A DNA stretch of 64,000 bases from Triglochin maritima. Taxonomy: Eukaryota > Streptophyta > Magnoliopsida > Alismatales > Juncaginaceae. Shown here piece after piece: positions 1-10,012 of the stretch. Within the stretch, counting starts at the first letter, position 1. Each line of letters opens with the position of its first letter. The notes beneath the pieces were generated by a model. The model was not told the DNA's origin. It worked only from the letters and a program-made list of their open reading frames with translations, and ran no database searches. The stretch spans positions 27,116,501 through 27,180,500 of the forward strand of contig OY821786.1 in assembly GCA_963682175.1 (NCBI GenBank), written 5' to 3'. Position numbers and translations under genes: made by a program.

Positions 1-272
1 ATAAAGAGGTTTGAAGAGAAGAACCATGAAAGGACCCAAAAGCAAGAAAAAAAACTTAATCGTGAGACCTGGGGACTAAGATGCAAGGGAGAAGGACCTG
101 ATCGTAAGACCGAAGGACCTAAGAGCAAAACAGGAAACTCCACACCATCATGGGGAGTATTTTGGCAATTCGATTCGGGTCGGAGCTCCAACAGACCAAG
201 TAGATGCATCCAAGACCCAGAAATACTTCAAGCAAAGCCCACAAAGAAAGCCAGACGGATCTAAAGCTTATA

Positions 273-290
273 GACCGCCAATTGGCGGTC
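273..290. promoter_or_regulatory. Perfect 18-bp palindrome in LTR U3
   Basis: GACCGCCAATTGGCGGTC is a perfect dyad about 120 bp upstream of the LTR TATA box. Equivalent dyads lie at the same place in every family-A LTR of the window. The function is unknown. Confidence 0.8.
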
Positions 291-410
291 CATATAGCCC
301 AGGATCCATTTAGTTTTCTGTAGCACGTGTATTAGTGTATGCTTAGTCTATTTTTGGTATTGGTTTAGTCCCACATCGGGGGATTGTCCCGGATTAGCTT
401 TTTCCATGCT

Positions 411-418
411 TATAAATA
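411..418 (+). promoter_or_regulatory. LTR TATA box
   Basis: TATAAATA followed by GAACTCTTCACC, identical in context to the boxes at 6555, 13674 and 55278. It probably sets the retrotransposon transcription start. Confidence 0.7.
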
Positions 419-991
419 GAACTCTTCACCTCCCATTGTACCCATCTCTCTCTTTGGTGGCATCTTCCCTACTAAGAGTGAAGCCTTGAAGCAAAACTCT
501 GGTGGAGGAAGAGCTGCTTGTAATTTGAGTGAGTTAATAATAGATGTTTTCATTAGCTTGTTAATTCTTGCTTAGTTAATTTCCTTTAATGTGTTTGCTT
601 TGGTGCTTGTTTAGTTTTATGCTTCTTTAATATTTCTTGCTTGATTAGTATAGTTTCATTTCAGTATAATGCTTCATTTTATTAGAGTAGTTAGTTTACA
701 TATGTGTGAGTAGTTCCATCCCCATTGGGGGGGTGGAGAAATATGTGATATAATAATGTAGTGTATTAAGTGTGTGTCATCTTTATCCCTTGAGCTTTAT
801 ATGATTTCCATAACCATCTAATGGGTTTTCACTCTTATCTTTGATATGCTAATGCTCTTGAATGAAGCTTAGCTTATGCTTTGATTAGTGGACCTATTTT
901 ATGGGGAATGATAAGGTTAGGATATGGATGAAGTTAATATTGGAAACACAATTTGTAGTGTATGTGCTCTTGTTGCCATTACCTTAGCTAA

Positions 992-1142
992 TGTCTTGTA
1001 TGTTTTAATGATGTAGTCTTATCTTAATTCATGTGGAGGCATAGTAGGGTCTAGTCTTTATACTTGAGTTCATTTAGCTTCTTTCCAATTATTGTCTTGT
1101 ATGTTTTAATGATGTAGTCTTATCTTAATTCATGTGGAGGCA
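992..1142 (+). repeat. 50-bp direct repeat pair inside LTR
   Basis: A 50-bp segment running from TGTCTTGTATG to CATGTGGAGGCA occurs at 992-1041 and again, essentially unchanged, at 1093-1142. The second copy is absent from the other family-A LTRs, so it looks like a local duplication in this copy. Confidence 0.8.
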
Positions 1143-1539
1143 AAGTTGGATGTAGTTTTATGATTTCATGCACTACATGTTGTGAGGAGCTTAATGAACA
1201 CACACACTTCTTTATGTTCACATTATTTCTCTACCCCCTATGGGGCTTAGTTTTATTGCTTATCTTCATTTCCTTTTTGCACCTTAGTGTAGTTTAGTGT
1301 AACCAACCTTTCTCTCCTTCTTTTTACCTCTCGCCTTCGAACGAACCAATCGTCGACACACCTCCCAGTGGACGACCCGTATTTGCCACCGCTTCAATGC
1401 GGTCGTGCACTTGCGGTTAATATAAAACGATCAATCAACAATCATGTGCCGACTCATAATGAAACTGGTCCATGGTATTCTCAATTTGAATTGAATCACC
1501 GACCAAGTGATCCTGAATTGAAACCCCAAGTCCCTCAGA

Positions 1540-1722
1540 CTAACTAGGAGTATGACTTTCACAGATTGTGCTTTGAATTTGTGGATGTGGTGGGGGTTCG
1601 ACATCACAAGATAAATCCTCATGTTGATAAGAAAGGTCACCCTCCTCACGTTCACTCAATTGTTGTGTCATCTGACTCACTTGCATTCTCATAGTTTGCA
1701 AGGAATTCAAGTTGGACTTCAA
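1540..1722 (-). pseudogene. Gag C-terminal fragment (gypsy)
   Basis: The minus-strand frame contains SLQTMRMQVSQMTQQLSERE, which matches the segment after the zinc knuckle in the family-A gag of this window (compare SLELQMGQLAQSVHERE near 9910-9960). It is a short, decayed fragment with no zinc knuckle of its own. Confidence 0.55.
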
Positions 1723-1992
1723 TAAATTTGAGTGGTTTCCATGAACATTTGGAGGTTTGTTCTAAAGAATCAAGTGTGGGGTCAATAATGAGGTTCATGT
1801 CAAAATTTGAGAAAGGAAAATGTTTTATGAACGCAGCGCGTCACGGACGCGCTCTACGTGGACATCCATGTCAGCCCTTACGTGGCCAAAGCATGAATGT
1901 TTTTTTGTTTTTTCTTCCTGATGTCCACTCAAATCACATTAAATGTGTTTCAACTCAGCACATTCTCTCTCTCCACCAAATACAAATATGAT

Positions 1993-2530
1993 GACACTCT
2001 TTCTTTCTTCTTCATTCTTTCTCTCCAGAATAAATCACCATTTCTAGCAAGATATTATGTCGAAGAAGCGTCTGATGCCGACTCCCAGGATTCTTCACAA
2101 CGTAAGCAGCGTGAATGGGACGGTGCGAAGACTTCTCGATGTTCTTGTCAGCGTTAGCATCGTGAATGTGACGATCCGGTGGTGAAGACTTCGCACCACA
2201 ACATCTTTGTTGCATTGTTGGAGTGCTCATGACAGAAAAAGAACGAAGAAGAAAGAAAGAGTGTCATTGACCGTCCCATTCACGCTGCTTACGTTGTGAA
2301 GAACCTTGGGAGTCGGCATCAGACGCTTCTTCGAAATAATATCTTGCTCGAAATGGTGATTTATTCCGGAGAGAGGTACAACGCTCCGTGGTGAAGACTT
2401 ACGTCTGTTCGGTTTATGTTGTACATCTCTCCGTAATAAATCACCATTTCGAGTAAGATATTACGTCGAAGAAGCGTCTGATGTCGACTCCCAAGGTTCT
2501 TCACAACGTAAGCAGCGTGAATGAGACGAT
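1993..2530. repeat. Cluster of alternating inverted repeats (about 100-bp unit)
   Basis: A unit of about 95-110 bp, opening AATAAATCACCATTTC and closing AAGCAGCGTGAATG, occurs forward at about 2030-2124, reversed at about 2267-2376 and forward again at about 2413-2525. A pyrimidine-rich tract ending in CTCTTTCTTTCTTCTTC (about 1993-2012) also recurs in reverse at about 2245-2268. Transcripts could fold into long hairpins. There is no convincing ORF. Confidence 0.8.
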
Positions 2531-2783
2531 CATGTTTAAGTCTTACATCTTCTTTCCGATTTACTGGGAAAATATATATTATCTTTGTAATTTGTGTGTG
2601 TTTGTATTGTTTGTTTGTGTGTGATTTACTGGGAGAAGATATATTAATTTTGTAATTTTTGTGTGTTTGTGTTTGTGCTTGTATTGTTTGTTTGTCTTTG
2701 TGCTCTCATTGTATCTTATTGTGTAATAGTTATCATCAATAATATGTACCATCAATATCTCATTGTGCTCTCATTGTATCTAC

Positions 2784-3170
2784 ATAAACAGGACAAACTT
2801 TCTACATAAACAGGACAAACTTTCTACATAAACAGTACAAACTTTCTACATAAACTAGACAAACATTCTACATAAACAAGACAAACTTTCTACATAAACA
2901 GGACAAACTTTCTACATAAACAGGACAAGCTTTCTACATAAACAGGACAAAATAGGACAAACTTTCTACATAAATAGGACAAACTTTCTACATAAACAGG
3001 ACAAAACAGGACAAACTTTCTACATAAATAGGACAAAACAGGACAAGCTTTCTACATAAACAGGACAAAACAGGACAAGCTTTCTACATAAACAGGACAA
3101 AACAGGACAAACTTTCTACATAAACAGGACAAAACAAGACAAACTTTCTACATAAACAGGACAAAGTTTC
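2784..3170 (+). repeat. Minisatellite array 1, about 22-bp unit
   Basis: Head-to-tail copies of TCTACATAAACAGGACAAACTT with small variations. Some units have an inserted ACAGGACAAA, giving composite units of about 32 bp. Non-coding. Confidence 0.9.
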
Positions 3171-3177
3171 TTCCTAA

Positions 3178-3735
3178 ACCGGACAGGAACTACACTTATT
3201 CCGGACATCAAATACACTTATTCCGGACAAACTTTCTGTTCCGTTTCTGAACACACTTTCTTCTTATTCTGGACAACTACACTTATTCCGGACTGCAAAT
3301 ACACTTATTCCGGACAACAAATACACTTATTCCGGACAAACTTTATGTTCCGTTTCTGGACACACTTTATTCTTAAACCGGACAACAAATACACTTATTC
3401 CGGACAACAAATACACTTATTCCGGACTGCAAATACACTTATTCCGGACAACAAATACACTTATTCCGGACAAACTTTATGTTCCGTTTCTGGACACACT
3501 TTATTCTTAAACCGGACAACAAATACACTTATTCCGGACAACAAATACACTTATTCCGATTCCGGACAGCAAATACACTTATTCCGGACAGCAAATACAC
3601 TTATTCCGGACAAACTTTATGTTCCGTTTCTGGACACACTTTATTCTTAAACCGGACAACAAATACACTTATTCCGGACTGCAAATACACTTATTCCGGA
3701 CAGACACATAACGTAAACAGGACAAACACATAATG
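3178..3735 (+). repeat. Minisatellite array 2, 22-bp unit with higher-order repeat
   Basis: The basic unit is AATACACTTATTCCGGACAAC or close variants. A longer block beginning CAAACTTTATGTTCCGTTTC recurs near 3338, 3472 and 3615, giving a higher-order period of about 134-143 bp. Because 22 is not a multiple of three, open frames across it are by-products of the repeat and not genes. It shares GGACAA with array 1, so both may come from one ancestral unit. Confidence 0.85.
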
Positions 3736-3935
3736 TAAACTGCACACACACATAAAGTAAGCTAGACAAATTAAGTTGATCCAACGTAAAACTTAAAAAC
3801 AAATATTTTATTATGATAAGTGTGGGCTCTGCACTAATAATGAGACTGCACGATGTCCTAGGGTCTGCACACTGTCTTATCTGTATATTGGGAAATGAAT
3901 CGTTCAACTTAAAGAACCGGCGTTTTTTAAAAATA

Positions 3936-4316
3936 TCAAAACGCGCGAAGAGAAATTTCGCTGACTGGACGCTGACTCAAAGAAAATATCTGAGCTGTAC
4001 AGATCCACGTAAGGCGCGTCCGTGACGCCCGCGTCCGTCTTTCACGACCCTTTGAGAAATGGATGGGTTGGGTGTTGATAGGCTGAGAATTAGTCCACGT
4101 GGTCATGGGTGGTGGCTGGTAGGGATATGGGTTCGGGAAGAGAATAATTCGTAGGAATGATGTATAAAAATTTGAATCAATATTGTCTCCCCATGAATAC
4201 ATCTCTCTTGGGTTGTATAAGGATGCGTAAAGGTCACATTGAGCATTTTGGGAAAAGGTATGCTCATACTCAGGCTCTGGGGGAACATAAGGACATTCTC
4301 TTGATAACATAACCAC
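3936..4316 (-). pseudogene. Gag-like fragment of antisense gypsy relic
   Basis: A minus-strand open frame of 126 codons with tyrosine- and proline-rich text (YASLYNPREMYSWGDN, PNPYPYQPPP). It resembles the linker after the Gag zinc knuckle seen at 9557-9760 (DPYSSSYNPGWRNHPNFSW). The C-terminal part beyond about 4047 reads into the TIR element and is not real gag. The assignment rests on composition and position only. Confidence 0.4.
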
Positions 4317-5460
4317 TCATCCTGCAACAGTCACATGGTGTGGCTACTACAGCCACCGATGCAACCATATCCTCTACTACACGTATGAAAGAGGCCAAAG
4401 TTTCTTATAATCTCTCGGTTTGTTTACCCCAATCTTAAGACTGCTCAGCCACACAATTAAGATTAGCTGGGTGTTAATCTGAGGCACCCCAGGATACATG
4501 AGTCATACCGGGACAGTTGTCTTGGTCCCAACAATGAAATGAATTATCACCCATGTAACTATCCATCTCAACAATAATACTCTTAAATTGACTACTCTCA
4601 CCACCACGAGATCATACTCACAAAAAATGCTCGACTGGACCCTAAAACACTAAGAGAAATGGTGTAAAGGGGAGAAGACGAAATGATAGAAGTAGAGGAG
4701 AAGATGACTCAGGTGAGAAGAGAAGAAGCCTTAAAAACTAGCGTAGGTACGGGTGAGGGTAGAAGCTTAAACTAGCAAACATGGCTCAAACAACCAAAGA
4801 CCGACTATAGGTCCTTAGGCTAGACAATGCCTAACTGTGATTTCCCACACTCCCGAACGCCTCACCTCCCTCGGCCAAAGGTCACAAAGTCGAAAGAGAA
4901 ATTCAAGACCCAGAGGTCCCAAAAGTCTCAATGCAACTAAGCAAACGAAGACATTTAGGTCATGACGTCGAGAATGAGGTTGTCTCATAAGTGCGCCTGA
5001 AGTCCTTAGAGTAGATGTCTACTTGATTTTAAGTTAGACTTTACTTGAGTGTGGTTTGTGGGGCTAAGGGAGGGATGATGAAATCCCCCATATTATCTTT
5101 AAGACTATAGGTGGTGCCCCTTAAGATCAATTGTCCTTAAACTAGCAAGCAACTCACCAAACAGGCACTCACATCACTCTTGTTGCAATGCACCTTACTA
5201 ACTAAGGCATGCTTTAACCATGCATGAATGAGAGAATGAGTGCACGTACCACACGCCAACACTCAACAACACAAAAAAGACGAATGCGCACAAGGTCTAG
5301 AAATGATGCATGACCTAGATGACAATCCACTAATTTTTTGCTTTGACTTTTAATGTCCAAGTTGTATTAGGAGGATATCATACAAAGTAAATTAATTTTT
5401 GACATAAAAATAGAGCATGCATGGAATCAACAGTGGAAGGTATCAACTAGAAATGAGCAT

Positions 5461-6046
5461 AGAAAACTACTAGTGAACGGCGGTCGACCGATCTATCCTA
5501 GGCCAGTAACAACCAATCTTCATTGTTATATTGAAATGGTACACCAAACCCCTTTCGGGGAACCACAACCTCTACAAGTTAAATTTGAAAATCATTTATG
5601 GAGCTAGCAAATGGTTATCCGACCTTATGTCGGTATACCGAAGCACTCTTATTCGAAAAATCATTGATACTCCGGTCGACAGAACCTACTCAGAAATATG
5701 TCGGAGCTTAAATCCTATATTGCTTCTGATTGCTCCAAAATCTCACCAACTCTCCTAAATGGCTAGTAGAGCTTGAAACCTTAAAAATAGGGTATCATAC
5801 CTTTGTTTTCAACACCTTGAACACTCCCTATTGCTTCATACTATAGTGTCAAACATTTTACATCTCCAAGCTCTCATCTTGCTACACTCAAAGCCAAACT
5901 TCACCATTTGCATATAAATTCCAATCCTATATCCAAGTGTGCTCAAGTGTAGAGTGTTTAGATAGTGATTCCATTTTCATATCAAAGAATCACCAAAGCG
6001 TTGTAAAGCTTCAAGAAAGCTCCCTCTCGGGTTGTGAGAGGAGACA
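5461..6046 (+). mobile_element. Ty1/copia (SIRE-like) LTR, left part
   Basis: This segment and 14540-14766 form one LTR split by the gypsy element. It matches the LTR at 47409-50475 in its last third: AAGTGTGCTCAAGT, AGAGTGTTT, GTAAAG...CTTCAAGAAAGC, CCCTCTCGG, TTGTGAGAGG here correspond to AAGTGTGCTCAAGT, AGAGTGTTT, ATCCTGAAGCATCCCTCTCGG, TTGTTAGAGG there. It also carries the GGTCGACC-type short dyads. The true 5' start was not found and the left boundary is approximate. 5341-5460 is AT-rich sequence of unknown origin. Confidence 0.6.
6042..6046 (+). repeat. 5-bp target site duplication, left (AGACA)
   Basis: AGACA directly precedes the 5' LTR and recurs at 14540-14544 directly after the 3' LTR, as expected for integrase-mediated insertion of 6047-14539. 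Confidence 0.85.
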
Positions 6047-7423
6047 TAATTGACATCATTTCATGCTTATATTTGTATCTTATATCCATTATCTTTCACC
6101 TAAACAATGTTATGTTACCAGTTTTATGTTTAGTTTTCAGGAATAAATAGGTTTGAAGAGATGAAGCATAAAAGGACCCAAAAGCTGGGAAAAAAAGACT
6201 GAATTGCGAGATCTGGGGACTAAGATGCAAGGGAGAAGGACCTGAACATAAGACCAAAGGACCAAAGTGCAAAACAGAAAACTCCACACCATCATGGGGA
6301 GTATTTTGGCAATTCTATTCGGGTCGGAGCTCCAACAAGTCAAGTAACCGCATCAAAGACAAACAATACCAGCAAGAAAAGCCCACAACAAATTCCAACC
6401 CGATCCAAAGTTTATGGACCGCTAATTGGCGGTCCAGATCACTCTGGATCCGCTCAGATTTCTCCAGCACATGTATTAGAGGATGTTTATGCTATTTTTA
6501 GTATCTGTTTAGTCCCACATCGGGGGATTGTCCCGGATTGCCTTTTTCTTTGGCTATAAATAGAACTCTTCACCTTCTATTGTAATCACTCCATATTTTG
6601 AGTGGTTATTCTTCCTACTAGAAGTGAGGCCTTGAAGCACACACTAAAGTAGGAGGATGCTACTTGAAATGTGAGTCATTTGTTAATAAAAGTTTATTTG
6701 TTATGTTATTAGTTTCATTTTGCTTGTTTTACTTTGTTTAATTTTATTTCATTAGTTTTAGTGGCCTAGTTAATATGTGTTCCTTGCTTAGTTTAATAAT
6801 TAGTATAATGTCTAGTGAGTAGTTCCATCCCCTTTGGGGGGTGGAGTTGATGTTCATACATGCATTAGAGAATGGAATGAATGCTTTATTTACAATATGT
6901 TGATAAAACATGAGTGTATGCTTGCTTGTTTAGGATAGAATTTATAACTTGATGAGTTTTGCCAAAATGATTAGACACCTCTCATGCTTGTTTAGGTTCT
7001 GAAATAAAAAACTTGTATATGTAAATGTTAATCAACTAGGTTGGTGAATGGATTGATAGGTTTTGCCATAACATTTAGACACTTCCTATGCATGATAACA
7101 CCACCTTCATTTGTGCTTAAAGAATGTGTTCAACACCCACCTCTTTGCATGTGTGCACTCACTCCACCCCTTAGGGGTTTTCCAAATTCCAGCATTTTTC
7201 TTTCTTCTTAGTTTAGTTTTAGTTAATCGTTTGTTGCTTTCTCTCGCATGTGTTATTTCGTAGTGTAGTGTAGCGTAGAGTAGCATATTCAACTCTCTTC
7301 TCCATTTTTTTTGCCACTTGATTTCTGATAAACAAGAGGCTGCTCACCTCCCTGAGGACGACCCGTATTTGCCACCGCTTCAACGCGGTCGTGCACTTGC
7401 GGTTTAACATAAAACGTTCAACA
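6047..7423 (+). repeat. 5' LTR of gypsy element 1
   Basis: It begins TAATTGACATC (the second base of the expected TG has changed to A) and ends TTCAACA. It is nearly the same as 13167-14539, with only a handful of differences per 200 bp where compared by eye. TATA box at 6555-6562, U3 dyad at 6416-6435. Confidence 0.9.
6416..6435. promoter_or_regulatory. U3 palindrome, 5' LTR of element 1
   Basis: GGACCGCTAATTGGCGGTCC, a 20-bp dyad with one mismatch, about 120 bp upstream of the TATA box. Confidence 0.75.
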
Positions 7424-7429
7424 AGTTTT

Positions 7430-7447
7430 TGTCACCGTTGCCGGGGA
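7430..7447 (+). other. Primer-binding site, tRNA-Asp type
   Basis: TGTCACCGTTGCCGGGGA lies 6 bases after the LTR. It matches the complement of the plant tRNA-Asp 3' end (TGGCGCCGTTGCCGGGGA) at 16 of 18 positions. The second copy at 56146 has different changes. Confidence 0.8.
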
Positions 7448-8473
7448 GGTGTCAGTCCAGACTCTTGTTTGAACGATTCGAGTGGATTTAATTTTTTTCT
7501 TGTAGTTTTCTTTGTCTCAGGAGACTCACATTGAGAAGGGGAAGCATCTGGTGAAGTTTGGAGGCAAGCTTAGAGAAGAAGACTGCCAATCAGCGGTCTA
7601 GTCATTTTTGTTCACCTCTAAATTTCTGTGGAGTATTTCTTTATCTGATATAGTGATCTGGGACTCGATTTGGCATGTTGTGACTTATAGTTTGTTCCCA
7701 GATCAATAATCAAACCTCCTTTAAGCAACTTGGACCCTAAAACCCAAAGCAAAATATTAGGCATTTTTTTTGTTTAGGTCATGCATCATGTATGTGACTT
7801 AGGCATATAGACTGTCTTTCATTTTAGCTTCATTTTCAGTTGTTGAGTGCTGGCGTGAGGTACGCACCTTCTACTCTCATTCATGCATTTCGTATGAACA
7901 TGCATTAGTTAGTAGGAAGTGCATTGAAACAAGTGTGAGTTGAGCGTTTGTTTGGAGAGTTGATTGCTCGATTTAGACTCCAAAACGCTACTAAGGAGGG
8001 GTTGTCCCATAAAAGATAAGGTGGGGAATTTCATCACCCTTTCCTTCGTCCCACAAACCACACTAATCAAGAGCCTAATTTGTAAAATCAAGTAGACATT
8101 GACCCTAAGGATTTCAGGCGCATTAGGAGAGCGATCTCGTCCCGACCGTCATGACCTGATCGGTGTTGCCCACTTGGTCGATAGTAGGAGAGACGAGATC
8201 CCCGGATCTTGGCTCACTTGCTGGGCTTTGTGGTCCTCGTCGTAGGGAGGTGAGGCGTGTTGAGGACGTGTGACCTCGCAGTTAGGCGTCGTCTAGCTGT
8301 AAGGACCTATAGCGACCTCAGGATTGCTTGAGCCTTGTTTGCTTGTGTGCTTCTACCTGTACCCATCCGCCATAGTATAAGGACTTCTTCCCTTCTCTCC
8401 TGAGTCATTCTTTCTCTCCTGTGTTCCCCCGTCTTCTCCTCTAGACACATTCTTCAAAAAAAAATTTGTTTGT
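7448..8473 (+). other. Untranslated leader of gypsy element 1
   Basis: About 1 kb between PBS and gag with no convincing ORF. It corresponds closely to 56164-57260 in element 2. It contains the dyad GACTGCCAATCAGCGGTC (7581-7598). Confidence 0.75.
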
Positions 8474-9295
8474 GTGTGTGCACATTTGTGCATGCTTTCA
8501 TGGACACGAGACGAGAGGGGTCGTTTGACGAGGAGCGTTGCCAATCCAGCTTCGGTAATCGATTTCTCGACGCCTTCCTCCTCTCGTGTCGCACACAGTC
8601 GGGGTTCAATGACTGCTAATTTCTGTGAGGAGGAGCAGTTGCTGGACCCACATGTTCGACCTGTTCTTCCAGTTGTCGTTCCCATACCTCTCCGTGATCG
8701 ATGCTACCCGAGCCGTACAGCTCTACCCTCATGCATCGTATTGCCAGAGGCAAATGGGAACCATTTTGAGGTTAAGCCTCAGTTTATTTCCATGCTCCCT
8801 CACTTCACTGGGAAAGGTGACCCCTATATCTTTCTCAGGGAATTTGAGGAGGTCTGTGCTATGTTCAAGCAACAACAACTTAGCACAGACTCCATCCATC
8901 TTAGGCTTGTCCCCTTTGCACTAAAGGATGATGCCAAGAAGTGGTTGTACAGCAACCAGGCAAATGCCTTTAGGACTTGGGATGAGTTTCAATCTGCATT
9001 CCTCAAGAAATACTTTCCAAATTATCGGACTCAAAAATTGAGGAACGAAATCAATTCGTTCTATCAACTTGAGACCGAGACATTTCATGCATATCTAGAG
9101 AGGTTCAAGAAGCTACTATCCTCATGCCCTCACCATGGCATTGAGTTGTGGCATCTTTGTCAGATTGTTTACGAGGGTCTTCACATCCCGTCCCGAACGC
9201 TCCTTGAGTCCATGTGTCAAGGAGAGTTCTTAGGAAAGGATGAAAGGGAGGCATGGGCTTTCCTAGAAGACCTTGCTGACAAAACAATGCAATGA
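8474..9295 (+). pseudogene. Gag, N-terminal and central part (gypsy element 1)
   Basis: A 273-codon frame containing the plant retrotransposon Gag core: PHFTGKGDPYIFLREFEE, then FALKDDAKKWLY, then WDEFQSAFLKKYFP and ETFHAYLERFKKLL. Gag forms the virus-like particle that packages the element RNA. The first in-frame ATG is at 8474, but conserved sequence in the two elements starts nearer the second ATG (about 8610), so the start is uncertain. The frame ends at a TGA (9293-9295) where element 2 reads CAATGG and continues, so this is a mutation rather than the natural end. The Gag zinc knuckle lies downstream in the broken part. Confidence 0.8.
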
Positions 9296-9960
9296 GAGTG
9301 TAAGGGAACCACCTGCATCATCTAGTATAGGAGCGAGGATCGCGAAAGCAAACTCGACTAGATCAGGTATCGCATTTGCTATCGATGTCATACGGCCACC
9401 GAGGCACGCATGGCAGCCTTAATGCGCCGTATGGATTCGATTGAGCTCCAAAACCAACAAGGTGCACCTCACATGTCCACATATGGTCGAGTTCCCTGTC
9501 ATTCATGTGGTAGGATAGGTCATGTAGAAAGCGAGTGTACGTCCATTCCTCCTTAGATGGAACATGTCAACGCTATCTATGACAGAGCTAGGAATGACCC
9601 ATACTCATCATCTTATAATCCTGGATGGAGGAACCACCCCAATTTTTCATGGAACCAAAATAATGCCCCGGGTGGTCCTTCAAACTCCTCTCGACCACCT
9701 AACCAATCATACCAACCTCCCATGCATGCACAATCTTATCAGCCACCCCAAGCTCAAATCACCAATCAATCGGGTTTCCCAAATTCCAATAATATGGAAA
9801 CCCGATTCAATTCGCTTGAGACCTTGACTCGTTGACCTGAAAACTCAATGAAATTTTTATGTCAACCACAAGTGAAGTTCTCACTTCAAATCAGCAGACC
9901 ATCAAATCTCTAGAGCTTCAAATGGGCCAATTGGCTCAGTCTGTACATGAAAGAGAGAAG
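9296..9960 (+). pseudogene. Gag C-terminal part with zinc knuckle, broken
   Basis: Continues Gag after the premature stop. Near 9500-9541 it reads CHSCGRIGHVESEC, a CX2CX4HX4C nucleic-acid-binding knuckle, followed at once by a stop. Then comes a proline- and asparagine-rich linker (9557-9835; DPYSSSYNPGWRNHPNFSW) and the SLELQMGQLAQSVHERE segment. Element 2 has the same order at 58032-58740. Several stops and shifts make it non-functional. Confidence 0.75.
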
Positions 9961-10012
9961 GTCTTTGCCTAGCCAGCCTGAGTCTAACCCCCGCATGTAC
10001 CAGCAATAACAC

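Larger units (their letters stand above)
1..1440 (+). mobile_element. Ty3/gypsy family-A LTR, 5' end outside window
   Basis: This is the 3' part of a long terminal repeat related to those at 6047-7423, 13167-14539 and 54751-56139. Shared landmarks are the opening stretch (about 1-180), the U3 palindrome (273-290), a CCCACATCGGGGGATTGTCC box (371-390), a TATA box (411-418) and the U5 end CACTTGCGG...CAATCAACA, which finishes with the usual CA at 1440. No primer-binding site follows. Antisense gag of another element starts immediately, so this is either a solo LTR or the 3' LTR of an element upstream of the window. The middle third differs from the other copies, which suggests a subfamily. Confidence 0.85.
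1831..4037. mobile_element. Unclassified TIR element with internal minisatellites
   Basis: The ends carry inverted copies of GCGTCACGGACGCGC followed by TACGTGGA: left about 1839-1864, right about 4004-4027 on the opposite strand. The flanks TGTTTTATGA (1821-1830) and TCTTTCACGA (4038-4047) could be a decayed 10-bp target duplication (7 of 10 match). The element splits an antisense gypsy gag. Inside are a cluster of inverted repeats (1993-2530), GT-rich sequence (2560-2760) and two 22-bp minisatellite arrays (2784-3715). No transposase was recognised, so it would be non-autonomous. The superfamily is undetermined. Confidence 0.5.
1441..5340 (-). mobile_element. Antisense Ty3/gypsy relic (gag and leader)
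   Basis: Read on the minus strand, 5340 to about 4620 resembles the untranslated leader of the family-A elements (compare 7720-8430): the AAAACCCAAAGC-like and GGTCATGCATCAT stretches, the GGGAGGTGAGGCGT and TAGGCGTCGTCTAGC-like blocks, and the CTTCTACCTGTACCC-like segment. Farther along, 4316-4048 and 1830-1441 look like divergent Gag-coding sequence. The two gag pieces are separated by the TIR element at about 1831-4037. No LTR of this copy is visible, and it is heavily mutated. Confidence 0.6.

Noticed and set aside
3345..3733. Open frames of 84-101 codons across minisatellite array 2
   Set aside because: They repeat NTLIPD and KYTYSGQ because of the 22-bp period; overlapping frames give the same peptide text, which is expected for a tandem repeat and not for a gene.
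2784..3735. Possible CRISPR-like array
   Set aside because: Repeats are contiguous with no unique spacers, and the window is plant nuclear DNA.
8353..8685. Minus-strand frame of 110 codons over the leader and start of gag
   Set aside because: It lies opposite the conserved leader and gag and the same stretch in element 2 does not keep a matching frame; a shadow of gag.
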